Shown here one piece after another: positions 1 through 8,579 of a stretch of 64,000 bases of DNA. The position numbers and the translations under genes were made by a program. Where the stretch lies: positions 1 to 64,000 of the forward strand of contig JAYVZE010000024.1 of assembly GCA_043783625.1 (NCBI GenBank), in the 5' to 3' direction. The notes beneath the pieces are model-generated. The model worked only from the letters and a program-made list of their open reading frames with translations, was not told the origin of the DNA and made no database searches. Source of the DNA: JAFDVL01 sp043783625. Its GTDB lineage: Bacteria; Acidobacteriota; Blastocatellia; RBC074. Position 1 is the stretch's first letter, and each line of letters begins with the position of its first letter.

Positions 1-8
1 ACAATCCT

Positions 9-106
9 ACTCAGCACTCAGCACTCAGCACTCAGCACTCAGCACTCAGCACTCAGCACTCAGCACTCAGCACTCAGCACTCAGCACTCAGCACTCAGCA
101 CTCAGC
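9..106. repeat. Perfect tandem heptamer, 14 copies of ACTCAGC
   Basis: Fourteen uninterrupted copies of ACTCAGC fill this stretch and end exactly one base before the stop codon of the minus-strand ccsA-like gene, so on the transcript side the repeat (GCTGAGT) begins immediately after the stop. The 7-bp unit and absence of any mismatch suggest slipped-strand expansion. A different heptamer family occurs near 44 kb. Copy number in the assembly may be imprecise. Confidence 0.95.
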
Positions 107-967
107 TCACCCAAAGACGTGATAGCCGCCCATGGCGCGTGCGCCGATGAAGGTCATCAGGACGGCGACGAAACCGCCGATTGCCAACCAGGCGACGCGG
201 CGTCCGCGCCATCCAGCCGTCAGGCGATAATGCATGATTCCCAGATACACAATCCACGTGACTAACGCCATGACTTCTTTGGGATCGTTATGCCAGAAAC
301 GTCCATCGTGCTGCTTGCCCCACATCATTCCCGTCACCATTCCCAACGTCAGTAAGACAAAACCAATCGTCAACGAGCGATAGCCGATTTCATCGCAGGT
401 ATTCAACGCCGGAAGCCACTTAAAAGCTGCGCCGAAACGCTTGGCTTTTAGTTCCCGTTCCTGAATTAAATACATAATTCCGCCCGCCAAAGTCACGACA
501 AACGCGGCGTACGAAAGCACCAGCATCGTGACATGCAGCGGAAAAATAACCCGTGTAAAAGTGGAAGCCGTAATCAAATTGACGACTGTTTCCGAAGCCT
601 GTTGCTCTGGCAAAAGCAATGACAATAAAGTCAGGACGAAGGTGACAGCAAGCAAGACGATAGGCAGCGCCCGCGCTTTATGACGCGGAACCGCACTTAA
701 ATAATACCCGGCAATCGCCCACGCGATAAATGAGCAAATTTCTTTTAAATTGACGATGGGGAAGTGAGCCAGGCTAATCCAATTGAGAACTAAAGAAGCG
801 GTATGCGCGGCAAATCCTGAGCCGACCAGAAAGCTTAACCAGTTAGGTGAATTTTTCGTCTGCTGGCTTCCGGCAAACGTCAGCACCGCATAAAAAATGC
901 TGGCGAGGTACAATAACAAAGCTGCGGTCAACAATACGGTCATAGCCCGATTATTGTCTGCGATCAT
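107..967 (-). CDS. ccsA: CcsA/ResC-like cytochrome c biogenesis (heme-handling) membrane protein
   Basis: Likely subunit of a System II cytochrome c maturation complex, which moves heme to the outer face of the inner membrane and attaches it to apocytochrome c. The 286-residue protein has about eight hydrophobic segments and, near residues 215-240, the tryptophan-rich signature WGKQHDGRFWHNDPKE followed by a Trp-containing helix, the WWD-type heme-binding region of CcsA/CcmC/CcmF proteins. The start ATG (967-965) overlaps the stop of the upstream ArsC-like gene as ATGA, indicating translational coupling. In many bacteria this gene is followed by hemA; that position lies beyond the left edge. 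Family is clear; a CcmC or HemX-type role cannot be excluded. Confidence 0.85.
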   Translation of the reverse strand: MIADNNRAMTVLLTAALLLYLASIFYAVLTFAGSQQTKNSPNWLSFLVGSGFAAHTASLVLNWISLAHFPIVNLKEICSFIAWAIAGYYLSAVPRHKARALPIVLLAVTFVLTLLSLLLPEQQASETVVNLITASTFTRVIFPLHVTMLVLSYAAFVVTLAGGIMYLIQERELKAKRFGAAFKWLPALNTCDEIGYRSLTIGFVLLTLGMVTGMMWGKQHDGRFWHNDPKEVMALVTWIVYLGIMHYRLTAGWRGRRVAWLAIGGFVAVLMTFIGARAMGGYHVFG

Positions 968-1323
968 TCATTATTTATCAACCGTTGCATTTTTTCTTGA
1001 TCGAACCCGACGACAAATCTTGCTCCGATCCGCGTGATGGGGCGTCGCAGCAAATTCGGTTCAGCGATAATCATCTCAATAAGTTCAGCCTGGCCGGGGA
1101 GCTTTTCAGCGAAACCTTTCTCTTTGTAGAGAGCGTGTCGCGTGTTCAGAAATTGATCTATTTTATCCTGACCGAAAATGGCTTTGATTTCGGCGGCGGT
1201 CAGGCTCTGACGCGCATAGTCGTATTGAATAATTTCATTGTCGTTGGCGATTTCGCGCAGGAAACTCCGCGCGTTGCGACAGGTCGTTCAGGTGCTTTTG
1301 AGCCAGAATTTTATGATTGCCAT
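964..1323 (-). CDS. ArsC/Spx-family thiol-redox protein with in-frame TGA, probable selenoprotein
   Basis: Reading minus from ATG 1323-1321 gives 119 codons that are open except for one TGA at codon 12 (1290-1288). The N-terminus reads MAIIKFWLKST-(TGA)-TTCRNARSFL. ArsC/Spx proteins have their redox Cys exactly there (for example Cys12 of plasmid R773 ArsC, in the pattern C-x-x-C/S-R), so the TGA sits at the catalytic position, followed by the second Cys15 and Arg16. The rest fits the fold: IIQYDYARQSLTAAEIKAIF, a helical middle, then the characteristic LLRRPI and GARFVVGF segments. An AAAGGA ribosome-binding site lies 4 bases upstream. The stop overlaps the ccsA-like start as ATGA. A candidate SECIS hairpin follows the TGA. 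Alternatives are a point-nonsense pseudogene or a sequencing error. Family call is firm; selenocysteine is inferred. Confidence 0.8.
1254..1273 (-). promoter_or_regulatory. Candidate bacterial SECIS hairpin after the in-frame TGA
   Basis: On the minus-strand mRNA, starting 14 bases after the TGA codon, the sequence can fold into a five-pair GC stem (CGCGC/GCGCG), a single bulged U on the 3' side, then GGA/UCC closing a GUU loop. The loop G lies 23 bases after the UGA, within the usual distance for bacterial SECIS elements, which sit inside the coding region just downstream of UGA. The E. coli fdhF element has its bulged U on the 5' side, so the match is only general. Folding was done by eye. 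Confidence 0.45.
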
Positions 1324-1461
1324 AGTGTCCTTTGGAAAATCCAATCACTGCGAAGGATGAGTATAGCAAGTGAAGAGAAGGCGTACAAATTCATCCAGTG
1401 CAAGTCAGAAGCTGAAAGTATGATTCACTAAAAGTTTAATTAATGGCATAGTCATTGATGA

Positions 1462-2157
1462 ATGACTATTGCATCATCACAACCTGCGGTGTTCCTCAAA
1501 GCTGACGCCTTAACGAAAGTGTACAGTGGGGTCGGCGAAGAAATTACCGTCATTAAAAACCTTGATTTTTCTATTTGGCAAGGTGAAATGGTCGCCATTG
1601 TTGGAGCTTCCGGCGCAGGTAAATCTACGTTATTGCATTTGCTGGGTGGACTGGATTTACCGACTTCGGGAACTGTGATTTTAGATAATTTTGACATCTT
1701 CAAAAATGGTGCGGTAGAGTTAGCTGAGTTTCGCAATCGCCGGATTGGATTCGTCTTTCAATCGCACCATTTGTTGCCGGAATTTTCGGCGTTGGAAAAT
1801 GTGATGATGCCGTTATTGATTCGCCGTGAAAATTCAACTGCTGCGAGTGAGAAGGCACGTGATTTTTTGAAAAGAGTTGGACTGGAAAATCGTTCCTCGC
1901 ATCGTCCCGGAGAATTATCCGGTGGGGAACGGCAACGGGTTGCGCTGGCACGAGCTTTGGTTGCTTCTCCATCGCTTTTACTCGCCGATGAACCGACCGG
2001 AAATTTAGATCAGAAAACTGGAGCCGAAGTTTTTGATTTAATTCGAGAGCTTCACGCGGAAGCGCATTTGACTTCAGTGATTGTTACGCATAACGAAACT
2101 CTTGCCGCCACCTGTGATCGCGTATTACATCTGGCAGGCGGGAATTTAGAAGGATAA
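1462..2157 (+). CDS. lolD: LolD/MacB-type ABC transporter ATP-binding protein
   Basis: 231-residue ATPase of the LolD/MacB/FtsE group, which powers lipoprotein release from the inner membrane or related envelope export. Visible motifs in order: Walker A GASGAGKST near residue 50, Q-loop VFQSHHLLPEFSALENV typical of LolD, signature LSGGERQRVALARAL near 155, Walker B LLLADEPTGNLD, and the H-loop IVTHNE. No LolC/LolE permease is adjacent; clpC follows 83 bases later, so the partner must be elsewhere or the gene serves another exporter. The start ATG follows a 138-base spacer shared with the divergent ArsC-like gene, so the promoters of both should lie there. Ends beside a palindromic repeat. Confidence 0.85.
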   Translation: MTIASSQPAVFLKADALTKVYSGVGEEITVIKNLDFSIWQGEMVAIVGASGAGKSTLLHLLGGLDLPTSGTVILDNFDIFKNGAVELAEFRNRRIGFVFQSHHLLPEFSALENVMMPLLIRRENSTAASEKARDFLKRVGLENRSSHRPGELSGGERQRVALARALVASPSLLLADEPTGNLDQKTGAEVFDLIRELHAEAHLTSVIVTHNETLAATCDRVLHLAGGNLEG

Positions 2158-2158
2158 T

Positions 2159-2219
2159 GCAGAAGCCTGCACGAAGTAAGGGCGTATTACTAGCACACTT
2201 ACTTCGTGCGTGTTTCTGC
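2159..2219. repeat. Palindromic dispersed repeat, copy 1 (GCAGAAGCC...CACGAAGTAAG family)
   Basis: Two 12-base arms, GCACGAAGTAAG (2169-2180) and its exact complement (2198-2209), are flanked by GCAGAA (2159-2164) and TTCTGC (2214-2219), giving a nested hairpin directly after the lolD stop. The left half is found again almost unchanged at 30318-30360. It may act as a terminator or mRNA-stabilising hairpin, but no T-run follows. Confidence 0.8.
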
Positions 2220-2240
2220 GCTCTGTTGCAAGGATCATAA

Positions 2241-4724
2241 ATGTTCGAAAGATATACAGAAAAGGCTCGCCGCGTCATCTTTTTTGCTCGCTACGAAGCC
2301 AGCCAGTACGGTGCGATGCAAATCGAAGCCGAGCATGTTTTGCTGGGCTTAATCCGTGAAGATAAAACGATTGCGCAAAGATTTTTTAATCGCGCTCAGG
2401 CGACGGTGGAATCCATTCGCAAGGATGTTGAAAGCCGCATTGTGTTGCGTCCGCGTCATCCGAATACAATTGATTTACCGCTTTCGATGGAAGCGAAACG
2501 GGTGCTGGCATTTGCGGCGGAAGAATCCGAACGGCTGGCGAATCGTCATATCGGTACGGAGCATTTATTGCTCGGATTGTTGCGCGAAGAAACTTCTCTG
2601 GCGTCAGAAATTCTGTATGAACGGGGCATTCGTCTGACTGATATTCGCAGTGAATTACTACGGCAAACCGGACGGGAACGCGATTCGACGTTGCGCAAGG
2701 AAACTCCGAATTTATTTGAATTTTGCCGTGATTTGACGGAATCCGCGCTGGAAGGGAAGCTTGATCCGCTCATTGGGCGCGACGAAGAAGTAGAGCGCGT
2801 CATTCAAATTCTTTGTCGTCGCACGAAGAATAATCCGATTCTGATTGGCGAACCCGGCGTTGGTAAAACTGCCATCATTGAAGGTCTCGCACAGCGCATC
2901 GTTAATTTTGAAGTCCCGACATTTTTATCCGATAAAAAAATTCTCGCGCTCGACATCAGCCTCGTCGTAGCCGGGACGAAATATCGCGGACAATTTGAGG
3001 AACGCATGAAAATGATTATGCGCGAACTCGTAGACAATCCGCAGTACATCGTTTTCGTTGATGAAATTCATACGCTGGTCGGGGCAGGTTCAGCCGAAGG
3101 CACACTTGATGCCGCGAATATTTTGAAGCCTGCTTTGTCACGCGGCGAAATCCAATGTGTCGGGGCGACGACGACCGCAGATTTTCGTAAATCCATTGAA
3201 AAAGATCGTGCGCTCGAACGGCGTTTTCAGCCCGTTAAAGTTGCCGCTCCGAACGAATCTGAAGCGATTGAAATTCTGAACGGAATCAAAGATCGCTACG
3301 AAGCATTTCACAGCGTTAGTTTTACGGATGAAGCGATTGCGGCGGCGGTGTATCAATCCATTCGATATTTGCCGGATCGCTTCCTGCCGGACAAAGCGAT
3401 TGACGTGATTGACGAAGCCGGGGCGCAGGCGAAATTGCGAATTCAACGTGAGCGTGGCTATCAACCGCCGCCGCCTCCACCATTGCCTCCGCTGCCCAGG
3501 TATCGAGCGAATGATCGCACCATTGAGCGCGGTTATGATCGAGGATTTCGTGATGTAGATCGCAACTTTGACCGGGACTGGCGCGAACCGCGTTATCAAT
3601 CTCCGGCGCGTCGGACGAATTATACCGAGCCGCGATTTTTGGATTCGATTGAATTCAACGAACCTATTATCGAAATCAATAAAAACGATATTGACGCCGT
3701 AATTGCGAATTGGACGGGCATTCCAATGACCGCATTGCAAGAGGAAGATTTACCGAAACTGCTGCGCATTGAAGCAGTTTTACATGAACGAATTATCAGT
3801 CAAGAGCCTGCCATTTCAGCCTTAGCGCGGGCGGTTCGTCGTTCTCGCGCCGGATTAAAAAATCCGAATCGCCCCGTCGGTTCATTTCTATTTTTAGGTC
3901 CGACCGGAGTTGGCAAAACGGAAGTTGCCAGAACTCTGGCGAATTATCTTTTTGGTTCTGACCGCGCCATGATTCGACTGGATATGTCAGAGTTCATGGA
4001 AAAGCATTCTGTCGCAAAATTGATTGGCTCGCCTCCGGGTTATATCGGACACGACGAAGGCGGACAATTAACCGAAAGAGTCCGGCGAAATCCCTACTCA
4101 GTTTTGTTGTTGGATGAGGTCGAAAAAGCACATCCCGATGTCTTCAATATTTTGTTGCAGGTGTTTGAAGATGGAATGTTGACAGATGCGTTAGGGCATA
4201 CCGTAGATTTCAAAAATGTCATTATTATTATGACTTCGAACATCGGCGCCAGATTTATTTTCAAGCGCGGCGCGGTAGGATTCCAGAGCGAAAATTCCTC
4301 CGAAAAAACCGAAGAGCGTGTGATGGCAGCCGTCCGCGAAACCTTCAATCCCGAATTCATCAATCGTCTGGATGAAATTATTACGTTTGAGCCGCTCAGC
4401 GATGAGGATTTATATCGCATTCTGGATTTGCTGGTCGCGCAGACCAATCAACTTTTAGAAAAACGGCGACTGGAAATTATTCTGTTGCCGGAAGCGAAAC
4501 GCTGGCTGGTGGAGCGGGCGTGTGCAGATCGCAGTTATGGTGCTCGTCCTTTGCGTCGCGCTTTGCAAAAGCACGTCGAAGATTTGATCTCTGAAGCAAT
4601 TATTCAGGGAAGAATCGGCAGCGCTCCAATGGTTGAAGTTTATGTTGATGGCGACCAGTTGGAATGCCGTCCGCTGGGTGAACATGCGCCCAGGTTCGAA
4701 AATGATGGCATTTTAGTCGGATAA
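2241..4724 (+). CDS. clpC: ClpC-like AAA+ unfoldase lacking a canonical middle domain
   Basis: 827-residue Hsp100 ATPase that would unfold proteins for ClpP. Two N-terminal Clp repeats (residues about 1-145) precede D1 (Walker A GEPGVGKT near 203-210, Walker B IVFVDEIH) and D2 (Walker A GPTGVGKT near 553-560, sensor and C-terminal Clp domain). Between D1 and D2, where ClpC normally carries a coiled-coil M domain, residues about 405-475 are instead a polyproline tract (PPPPPPLPPLP) and an Arg/Asp/Tyr-rich low-complexity segment, then IDAVIANWTGIPMTAL resumes the family sequence. No VGF/IGF-type ClpP loop was verified by alignment. The gene follows lolD by 83 bases and ends in a terminator, so it could be co-transcribed with lolD. 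Confidence 0.9.
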   Translation: MFERYTEKARRVIFFARYEASQYGAMQIEAEHVLLGLIREDKTIAQRFFNRAQATVESIRKDVESRIVLRPRHPNTIDLPLSMEAKRVLAFAAEESERLANRHIGTEHLLLGLLREETSLASEILYERGIRLTDIRSELLRQTGRERDSTLRKETPNLFEFCRDLTESALEGKLDPLIGRDEEVERVIQILCRRTKNNPILIGEPGVGKTAIIEGLAQRIVNFEVPTFLSDKKILALDISLVVAGTKYRGQFEERMKMIMRELVDNPQYIVFVDEIHTLVGAGSAEGTLDAANILKPALSRGEIQCVGATTTADFRKSIEKDRALERRFQPVKVAAPNESEAIEILNGIKDRYEAFHSVSFTDEAIAAAVYQSIRYLPDRFLPDKAIDVIDEAGAQAKLRIQRERGYQPPPPPPLPPLPRYRANDRTIERGYDRGFRDVDRNFDRDWREPRYQSPARRTNYTEPRFLDSIEFNEPIIEINKNDIDAVIANWTGIPMTALQEEDLPKLLRIEAVLHERIISQEPAISALARAVRRSRAGLKNPNRPVGSFLFLGPTGVGKTEVARTLANYLFGSDRAMIRLDMSEFMEKHSVAKLIGSPPGYIGHDEGGQLTERVRRNPYSVLLLDEVEKAHPDVFNILLQVFEDGMLTDALGHTVDFKNVIIIMTSNIGARFIFKRGAVGFQSENSSEKTEERVMAAVRETFNPEFINRLDEIITFEPLSDEDLYRILDLLVAQTNQLLEKRRLEIILLPEAKRWLVERACADRSYGARPLRRALQKHVEDLISEAIIQGRIGSAPMVEVYVDGDQLECRPLGEHAPRFENDGILVG

Positions 4725-4747
4725 TCCAATTTACCTGAAGTTATCAA

Positions 4748-4788
4748 AATGTAGCGTTATAGACGAAGAGCTGTAACGCTACATTTTT
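4748..4788 (+). terminator. Rho-independent terminator after clpC
   Basis: Twelve-base perfect arms AATGTAGCGTTA (4748-4759) and TAACGCTACATT (4774-4785) close a 14-base loop and run into a T-tract (4784-4788), 23 bases after the clpC stop. Confidence 0.85.
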
Positions 4789-4792
4789 GTCG

Positions 4793-4798
4793 TATAAT
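4793..4798 (+). promoter_or_regulatory. Possible -10 element (TATAAT) in the leader of the TPR-CHAT gene
   Basis: A TATAAT hexamer lies just after the clpC terminator, 199 bases before the TPR-CHAT start. No good -35 hexamer is seen. The leader 4800-4996 also holds a small hairpin GGACT-TTCC-AGTCC just before the gene and an AAAGGT ribosome-binding site. Confidence 0.3.
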
Positions 4799-4996
4799 TG
4801 CTATGCAAGTTATTGATTTATAAATGCTTAGCGGCAGGTTTATTAATTTAAGAAGGTCTCAGTTTTGCTTGCACAGTTGAGCTGATCCAGCTAGGATCAA
4901 GCAGATCAAGGTAATTTAATTCGCTTTATTTATTAGTTTCACGAGGGACTTTCCAGTCCGAAAGGTGAGAAGTAAGGCGATCTCTGAAAGGTAAAA

Positions 4997-7900
4997 ATGC
5001 TGCGCTTGCCCCCCGCTAATCAAGTTATTATGACGTTCATCGTCGGGCTTTTGTTTGGTCTCATCCCCGTGTCAGGGCAAAACACAATAACTCAGCTTGA
5101 AACTGGCAAATCAATGGCACGCGATCTGAAAGGCAGCGAACAGCATCTTTATCAAATCACGCTACCAGCCGAAACATATTTGAACCTGACGATTAAGTAT
5201 CAGGGGCAGATTACTTCTATATCGCTCAACGATCCACAGGGACAACCGCTGTTGGAACGGGGCGGTGGCACTGAAACTCTGGGCGAAGCTGAGGTCGCTG
5301 TTATTGCACCAACGATGGGTAATTATCAACTCATTGTGCGCGGACGTGGCACGGCGAAAGATACAGGCACGTATACACTTGAAGTTAAGGTCTTGCACGC
5401 CGCAACCGAGCAGGATCGGCAATATACGCGGGCGCATCGCCTGACGGAGGAAGGAAATTCTCTAAATATCCTGCGTACGGCAGAAGCGCGGCGGCAGGCA
5501 CTGGCGAAATTCCGCGAAGCCTTATCACTCTGGCGTGCCAGTGGAGAGTTGCGTCAGGAATTTGAGGCACTGCGGCTGATCGCCGATACTCATTATGTGC
5601 TGGGCGAGTTTCGTCCGGCGATGGAAGCGGCGCAGGAGATGCTCACTAAGGCGCGCACTGCCAGGCTCAAGGATTTAGAACTCAAGAGCTTGAAATATGT
5701 TGGTTTGCTACAGAACTCGTTGAATGACTATCAAGCGTCGCGGAAAACTCTGGAACAGGCGCTTGTGCTGAGCCGCGAATTGCATGAGCGGTTGGAAGAA
5801 CGAGCGATTTTGAGCGGTCTTGGCATTGCCGTCGCGGCACTGGGGCAAAGGCATCTCGCCATTGGTTATTACCAGGAGGCACTGAAAATCGCGCGGGAAA
5901 TTGGCGACCGCAGTGGCGAAGCCACAATGCTGCGAAACCTGGCAGTTCGTTACGAGGGGATTGGAGAGCCAGATCAAGCTGTGGCGTATTTCCAGCAAGC
6001 GCTTGCGCTGCGCCGTGAACTGGGACTCCGCGACGCTGAGGCAACGACCTTGCTCGACTTGTCGCGCATGCAGATGCGCTTAGGCGAGTTTCAGCAGTCG
6101 CTTGAGCTTGCCGGGCAATCGCGTACGCTCCTGCGTGCTGCGGGTCGGAAGGATGATGAAGCTTTTACGCTTGAACATCTGGGTCAGGTTCATATTGAAA
6201 TGCGCGAGTTCGAACTGGCGCTGGATGCTGTTAATCAGGCGTTGGTGATCTATCGTGGTAACGAAAATCGCAAACAAGCAGCCAATTGTCTAAGGCTGCT
6301 CAGTTCCATTCATCGCGGTCGAGGTGATGCAACCGAAGCGCATAACTTGCTGGATCAGGCACTCACGCTTCATCGCAGCCTCGGCATGCCTGCTGAATTA
6401 ATGACAGACCTGTTATATCTGGGCATCGAATACGCCGGGCAGGGTGAGCCGCGACAAGCACTCGTTCATTTTTCAGAGTCATTGGTGCTGAGTCGTGAAG
6501 TGAATTCTCCGCAAGGGGAGGCGTTGGCCCTGCTCCATACCAGTCGTGCGCATCGCGCACTGGGCGAAACAGACAAAGCAAGAGAATTATTGCAACAGGC
6601 GCTTACGCTGAGCCGAACCATAAAACACCGTTTGCTGGAAGCCGAAGCCGAGCATGATCTGGCACAGATTGCCTTACATCAAAAGCGGTACAATGAGGCG
6701 CAAACACAAATTGAGACCGCCCTCGACATCATTGAAAATTCGCGCAGCAGGATGGTCAATCCTGCCACGCGTGCCGATTATCGCAGCAGCAAGCAGAGTT
6801 ATTACGAAATTTATATTGAAGCACTCCTGCGACAGCGCGAACAGGGAGGCGATGAACGGCTGACCGCCCAGGCACTGGAAACCGTCGAACGCGCCCGCGC
6901 CCGCTCGTTACTCGAATTACTGACCGAAGCGCAGACCGACATCCGGCAAGGCGTCAACCCCGAATTACTGAGCCGCGAACATATCTTGCAGCAACGCCTC
7001 TCCGCCAAAGCCGAACTGATGCAGCGACTCGGGACACAAAAAAACGGACAGGAACAAGCAAAATTGCTGGAAGCAGAAATCGTGACGCTGACGGCGGAAT
7101 TGCGTGAGGCCGAATCGCGCATTCGCGTTGCCAGTCCTGCTTACGCCGCACTGACGCAACCCCAGCCGCTCAAACTGGCGGAGATCCAACAGCAGGTACT
7201 CGACCGCGATACCGTGCTGCTAGAATATGCGTTGGGCACGGAACGCAGCTATGTCTTCACTGTTACGCCTACTACGCTGAAGGTTTTTACACTGTCCAAA
7301 CGCACTGACATTGAAACGGCTGCGCGGCTCTTTCAGGAACGACTGACCCGACGTAGTAAACCACCTGTGTTCCACAGCCTCGCTGCCAAACAGCAATGGC
7401 TGGCGCAACTGGATCGGGAGACAATACTAGCTGCGGACGCCTTGAGCCAATTAGTACTCCAGCCCCTTGCTGCCGAACTAGCAAGTAAGCGTCTGTTGAT
7501 CGTACCCGACGGGGCGTTGCATTATGTGCCATTTGCAGCATTGCCTAGTCCGGTAGTCAGTGGTCGGTGGTTAGCAGTCGGTAAGAAAGAGGCTGCTAAC
7601 CGATTATTGACCACCGATCAGCGACCACCGCTGATCGTAGATCACGAACTTCTCACGCTGCCATCCGCCTCGACACTGGCCTTATTACGACGCGAAATGG
7701 CGAACCGCCAGCCTGCGGCCAAAACGATTGTCGTTCTGGCTGACCCCGTGTTTGAGAAAGCTGACGAACGGCTACAGATCGCCCGTACTCCAGCATCCAA
7801 ACTCTCGCAAGTGTCCCTTTCTACTGAATTACAGCGGGCAGTTGCGGAAACGACTGAAGGCGACGCCACAGGTAATATTGTACCCGCCAGTTTCTTTCGC

Positions 7901-8470
7901 TTGCCCTACACGCGCACCGAAGCAAATGCGATCCTGGCGGTTGCTCCGAAAGCTACCACAAAAGTAGTGCTTGATTTTGCAGTCAATCGGGATGCCGCGA
8001 TCAATGGTGATTTAGGTCAATATCGCTACGTTCATTTTGCGACGCACGGCTTGCTGAATAGCGTTCACCCTGAGCTATCCGGTTTGGTGCTGTCGTTGGT
8101 GGATGTCCAAGGCAACACGCAAAATGGATTCCTGCGCACAATGGATGTCTTCAACTTGAAACTTAACGCAGAATTGGTTGTCCTGAGCGGTTGCCGTACG
8201 GGTTTGGGCAAGGATATTCATGGCGAAGGTTTAGTAGGGCTGACACGCGGGTTTATGTATGCGGGTTCCAGGCGTGTGATGGCGAGTGTGTGGAATGTCA
8301 ACGACAACGCCACAGCGGAACTGATGCAGCACTTCTATCGTGGGATGCTTGGGGCAAAGAAAATGTCGCCTACGGCTGCCTTGCGAGCCGCACAAATCGA
8401 AATGTGGAATGATAAAAAATGGAAGGCGCCTTATTATTGGGCAGCATTTACCTTACAAGGTGAATGGTAA
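4997..8470 (+). CDS. Secreted or membrane-anchored TPR-CHAT protein (caspase-like protease)
   Basis: 1,157 residues. An N-terminal hydrophobic segment (about residues 8-30) suggests export or anchoring; residues 30-130 resemble a beta-rich PPC-like domain. About a dozen TPR units follow (roughly 140-640), then a helical linker and a C-terminal CHAT domain (about 730-1157). The caspase-type catalytic pair is intact: His1017 in VHFATHG and Cys1066 in VLSGCRTG, followed by GEGLVGLTRGFMYAGSRRV and the terminal YYWAAFTLQGEW typical of CHAT. CHAT proteases cut partner proteins after activation through the TPRs. The next two genes encode an ECF sigma factor and a membrane anti-sigma-like protein, which suggests a signalling cascade. 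Residues about 852-876 are encoded by a palindromic repeat inserted in frame. Start chosen from AAAGGT five bases upstream. Confidence 0.9.
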   Translation: MLRLPPANQVIMTFIVGLLFGLIPVSGQNTITQLETGKSMARDLKGSEQHLYQITLPAETYLNLTIKYQGQITSISLNDPQGQPLLERGGGTETLGEAEVAVIAPTMGNYQLIVRGRGTAKDTGTYTLEVKVLHAATEQDRQYTRAHRLTEEGNSLNILRTAEARRQALAKFREALSLWRASGELRQEFEALRLIADTHYVLGEFRPAMEAAQEMLTKARTARLKDLELKSLKYVGLLQNSLNDYQASRKTLEQALVLSRELHERLEERAILSGLGIAVAALGQRHLAIGYYQEALKIAREIGDRSGEATMLRNLAVRYEGIGEPDQAVAYFQQALALRRELGLRDAEATTLLDLSRMQMRLGEFQQSLELAGQSRTLLRAAGRKDDEAFTLEHLGQVHIEMREFELALDAVNQALVIYRGNENRKQAANCLRLLSSIHRGRGDATEAHNLLDQALTLHRSLGMPAELMTDLLYLGIEYAGQGEPRQALVHFSESLVLSREVNSPQGEALALLHTSRAHRALGETDKARELLQQALTLSRTIKHRLLEAEAEHDLAQIALHQKRYNEAQTQIETALDIIENSRSRMVNPATRADYRSSKQSYYEIYIEALLRQREQGGDERLTAQALETVERARARSLLELLTEAQTDIRQGVNPELLSREHILQQRLSAKAELMQRLGTQKNGQEQAKLLEAEIVTLTAELREAESRIRVASPAYAALTQPQPLKLAEIQQQVLDRDTVLLEYALGTERSYVFTVTPTTLKVFTLSKRTDIETAARLFQERLTRRSKPPVFHSLAAKQQWLAQLDRETILAADALSQLVLQPLAAELASKRLLIVPDGALHYVPFAALPSPVVSGRWLAVGKKEAANRLLTTDQRPPLIVDHELLTLPSASTLALLRREMANRQPAAKTIVVLADPVFEKADERLQIARTPASKLSQVSLSTELQRAVAETTEGDATGNIVPASFFRLPYTRTEANAILAVAPKATTKVVLDFAVNRDAAINGDLGQYRYVHFATHGLLNSVHPELSGLVLSLVDVQGNTQNGFLRTMDVFNLKLNAELVVLSGCRTGLGKDIHGEGLVGLTRGFMYAGSRRVMASVWNVNDNATAELMQHFYRGMLGAKKMSPTAALRAAQIEMWNDKKWKAPYYWAAFTLQGEW
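7553..7632. repeat. Palindromic repeat embedded in frame in the CHAT coding sequence
   Basis: GGTTAGCAG (7569-7577) and its exact complement (7593-7601) form a hairpin, extended imperfectly by GGTCGGT/ACCACCGATC-type sequence on both sides. It encodes about 25 residues (VVSGRWLAVGKKEAANRLL and neighbours) between the conserved CHAT segments DGALHYVPFAALPSP and PLIVDHELLTLPSASTLALLR, where related proteins have only a short loop. It looks like an intergenic-type repeat tolerated in a surface loop. Confidence 0.7.
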
Positions 8471-8579
8471 TGTGATAGCGTAACCAATTAACTTACAATC
8501 AACCTTGTGAGTGATAATTTTCGATTGGGCCGAAACAAAATTACCGCTCTGACCTTCAGTTCTGCCGGGAAGATCAAAC

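Noticed and set aside
985..1431. 148-codon plus-strand ORF
   Set aside because: It lies opposite the ArsC/Spx-like gene, whose reading on the minus strand has clear family motifs; the plus-strand protein has none.
3138..3740. 200-codon minus-strand ORF inside clpC
   Set aside because: Antisense to strongly conserved AAA+ motifs; composition is a mirror of the clpC codons.
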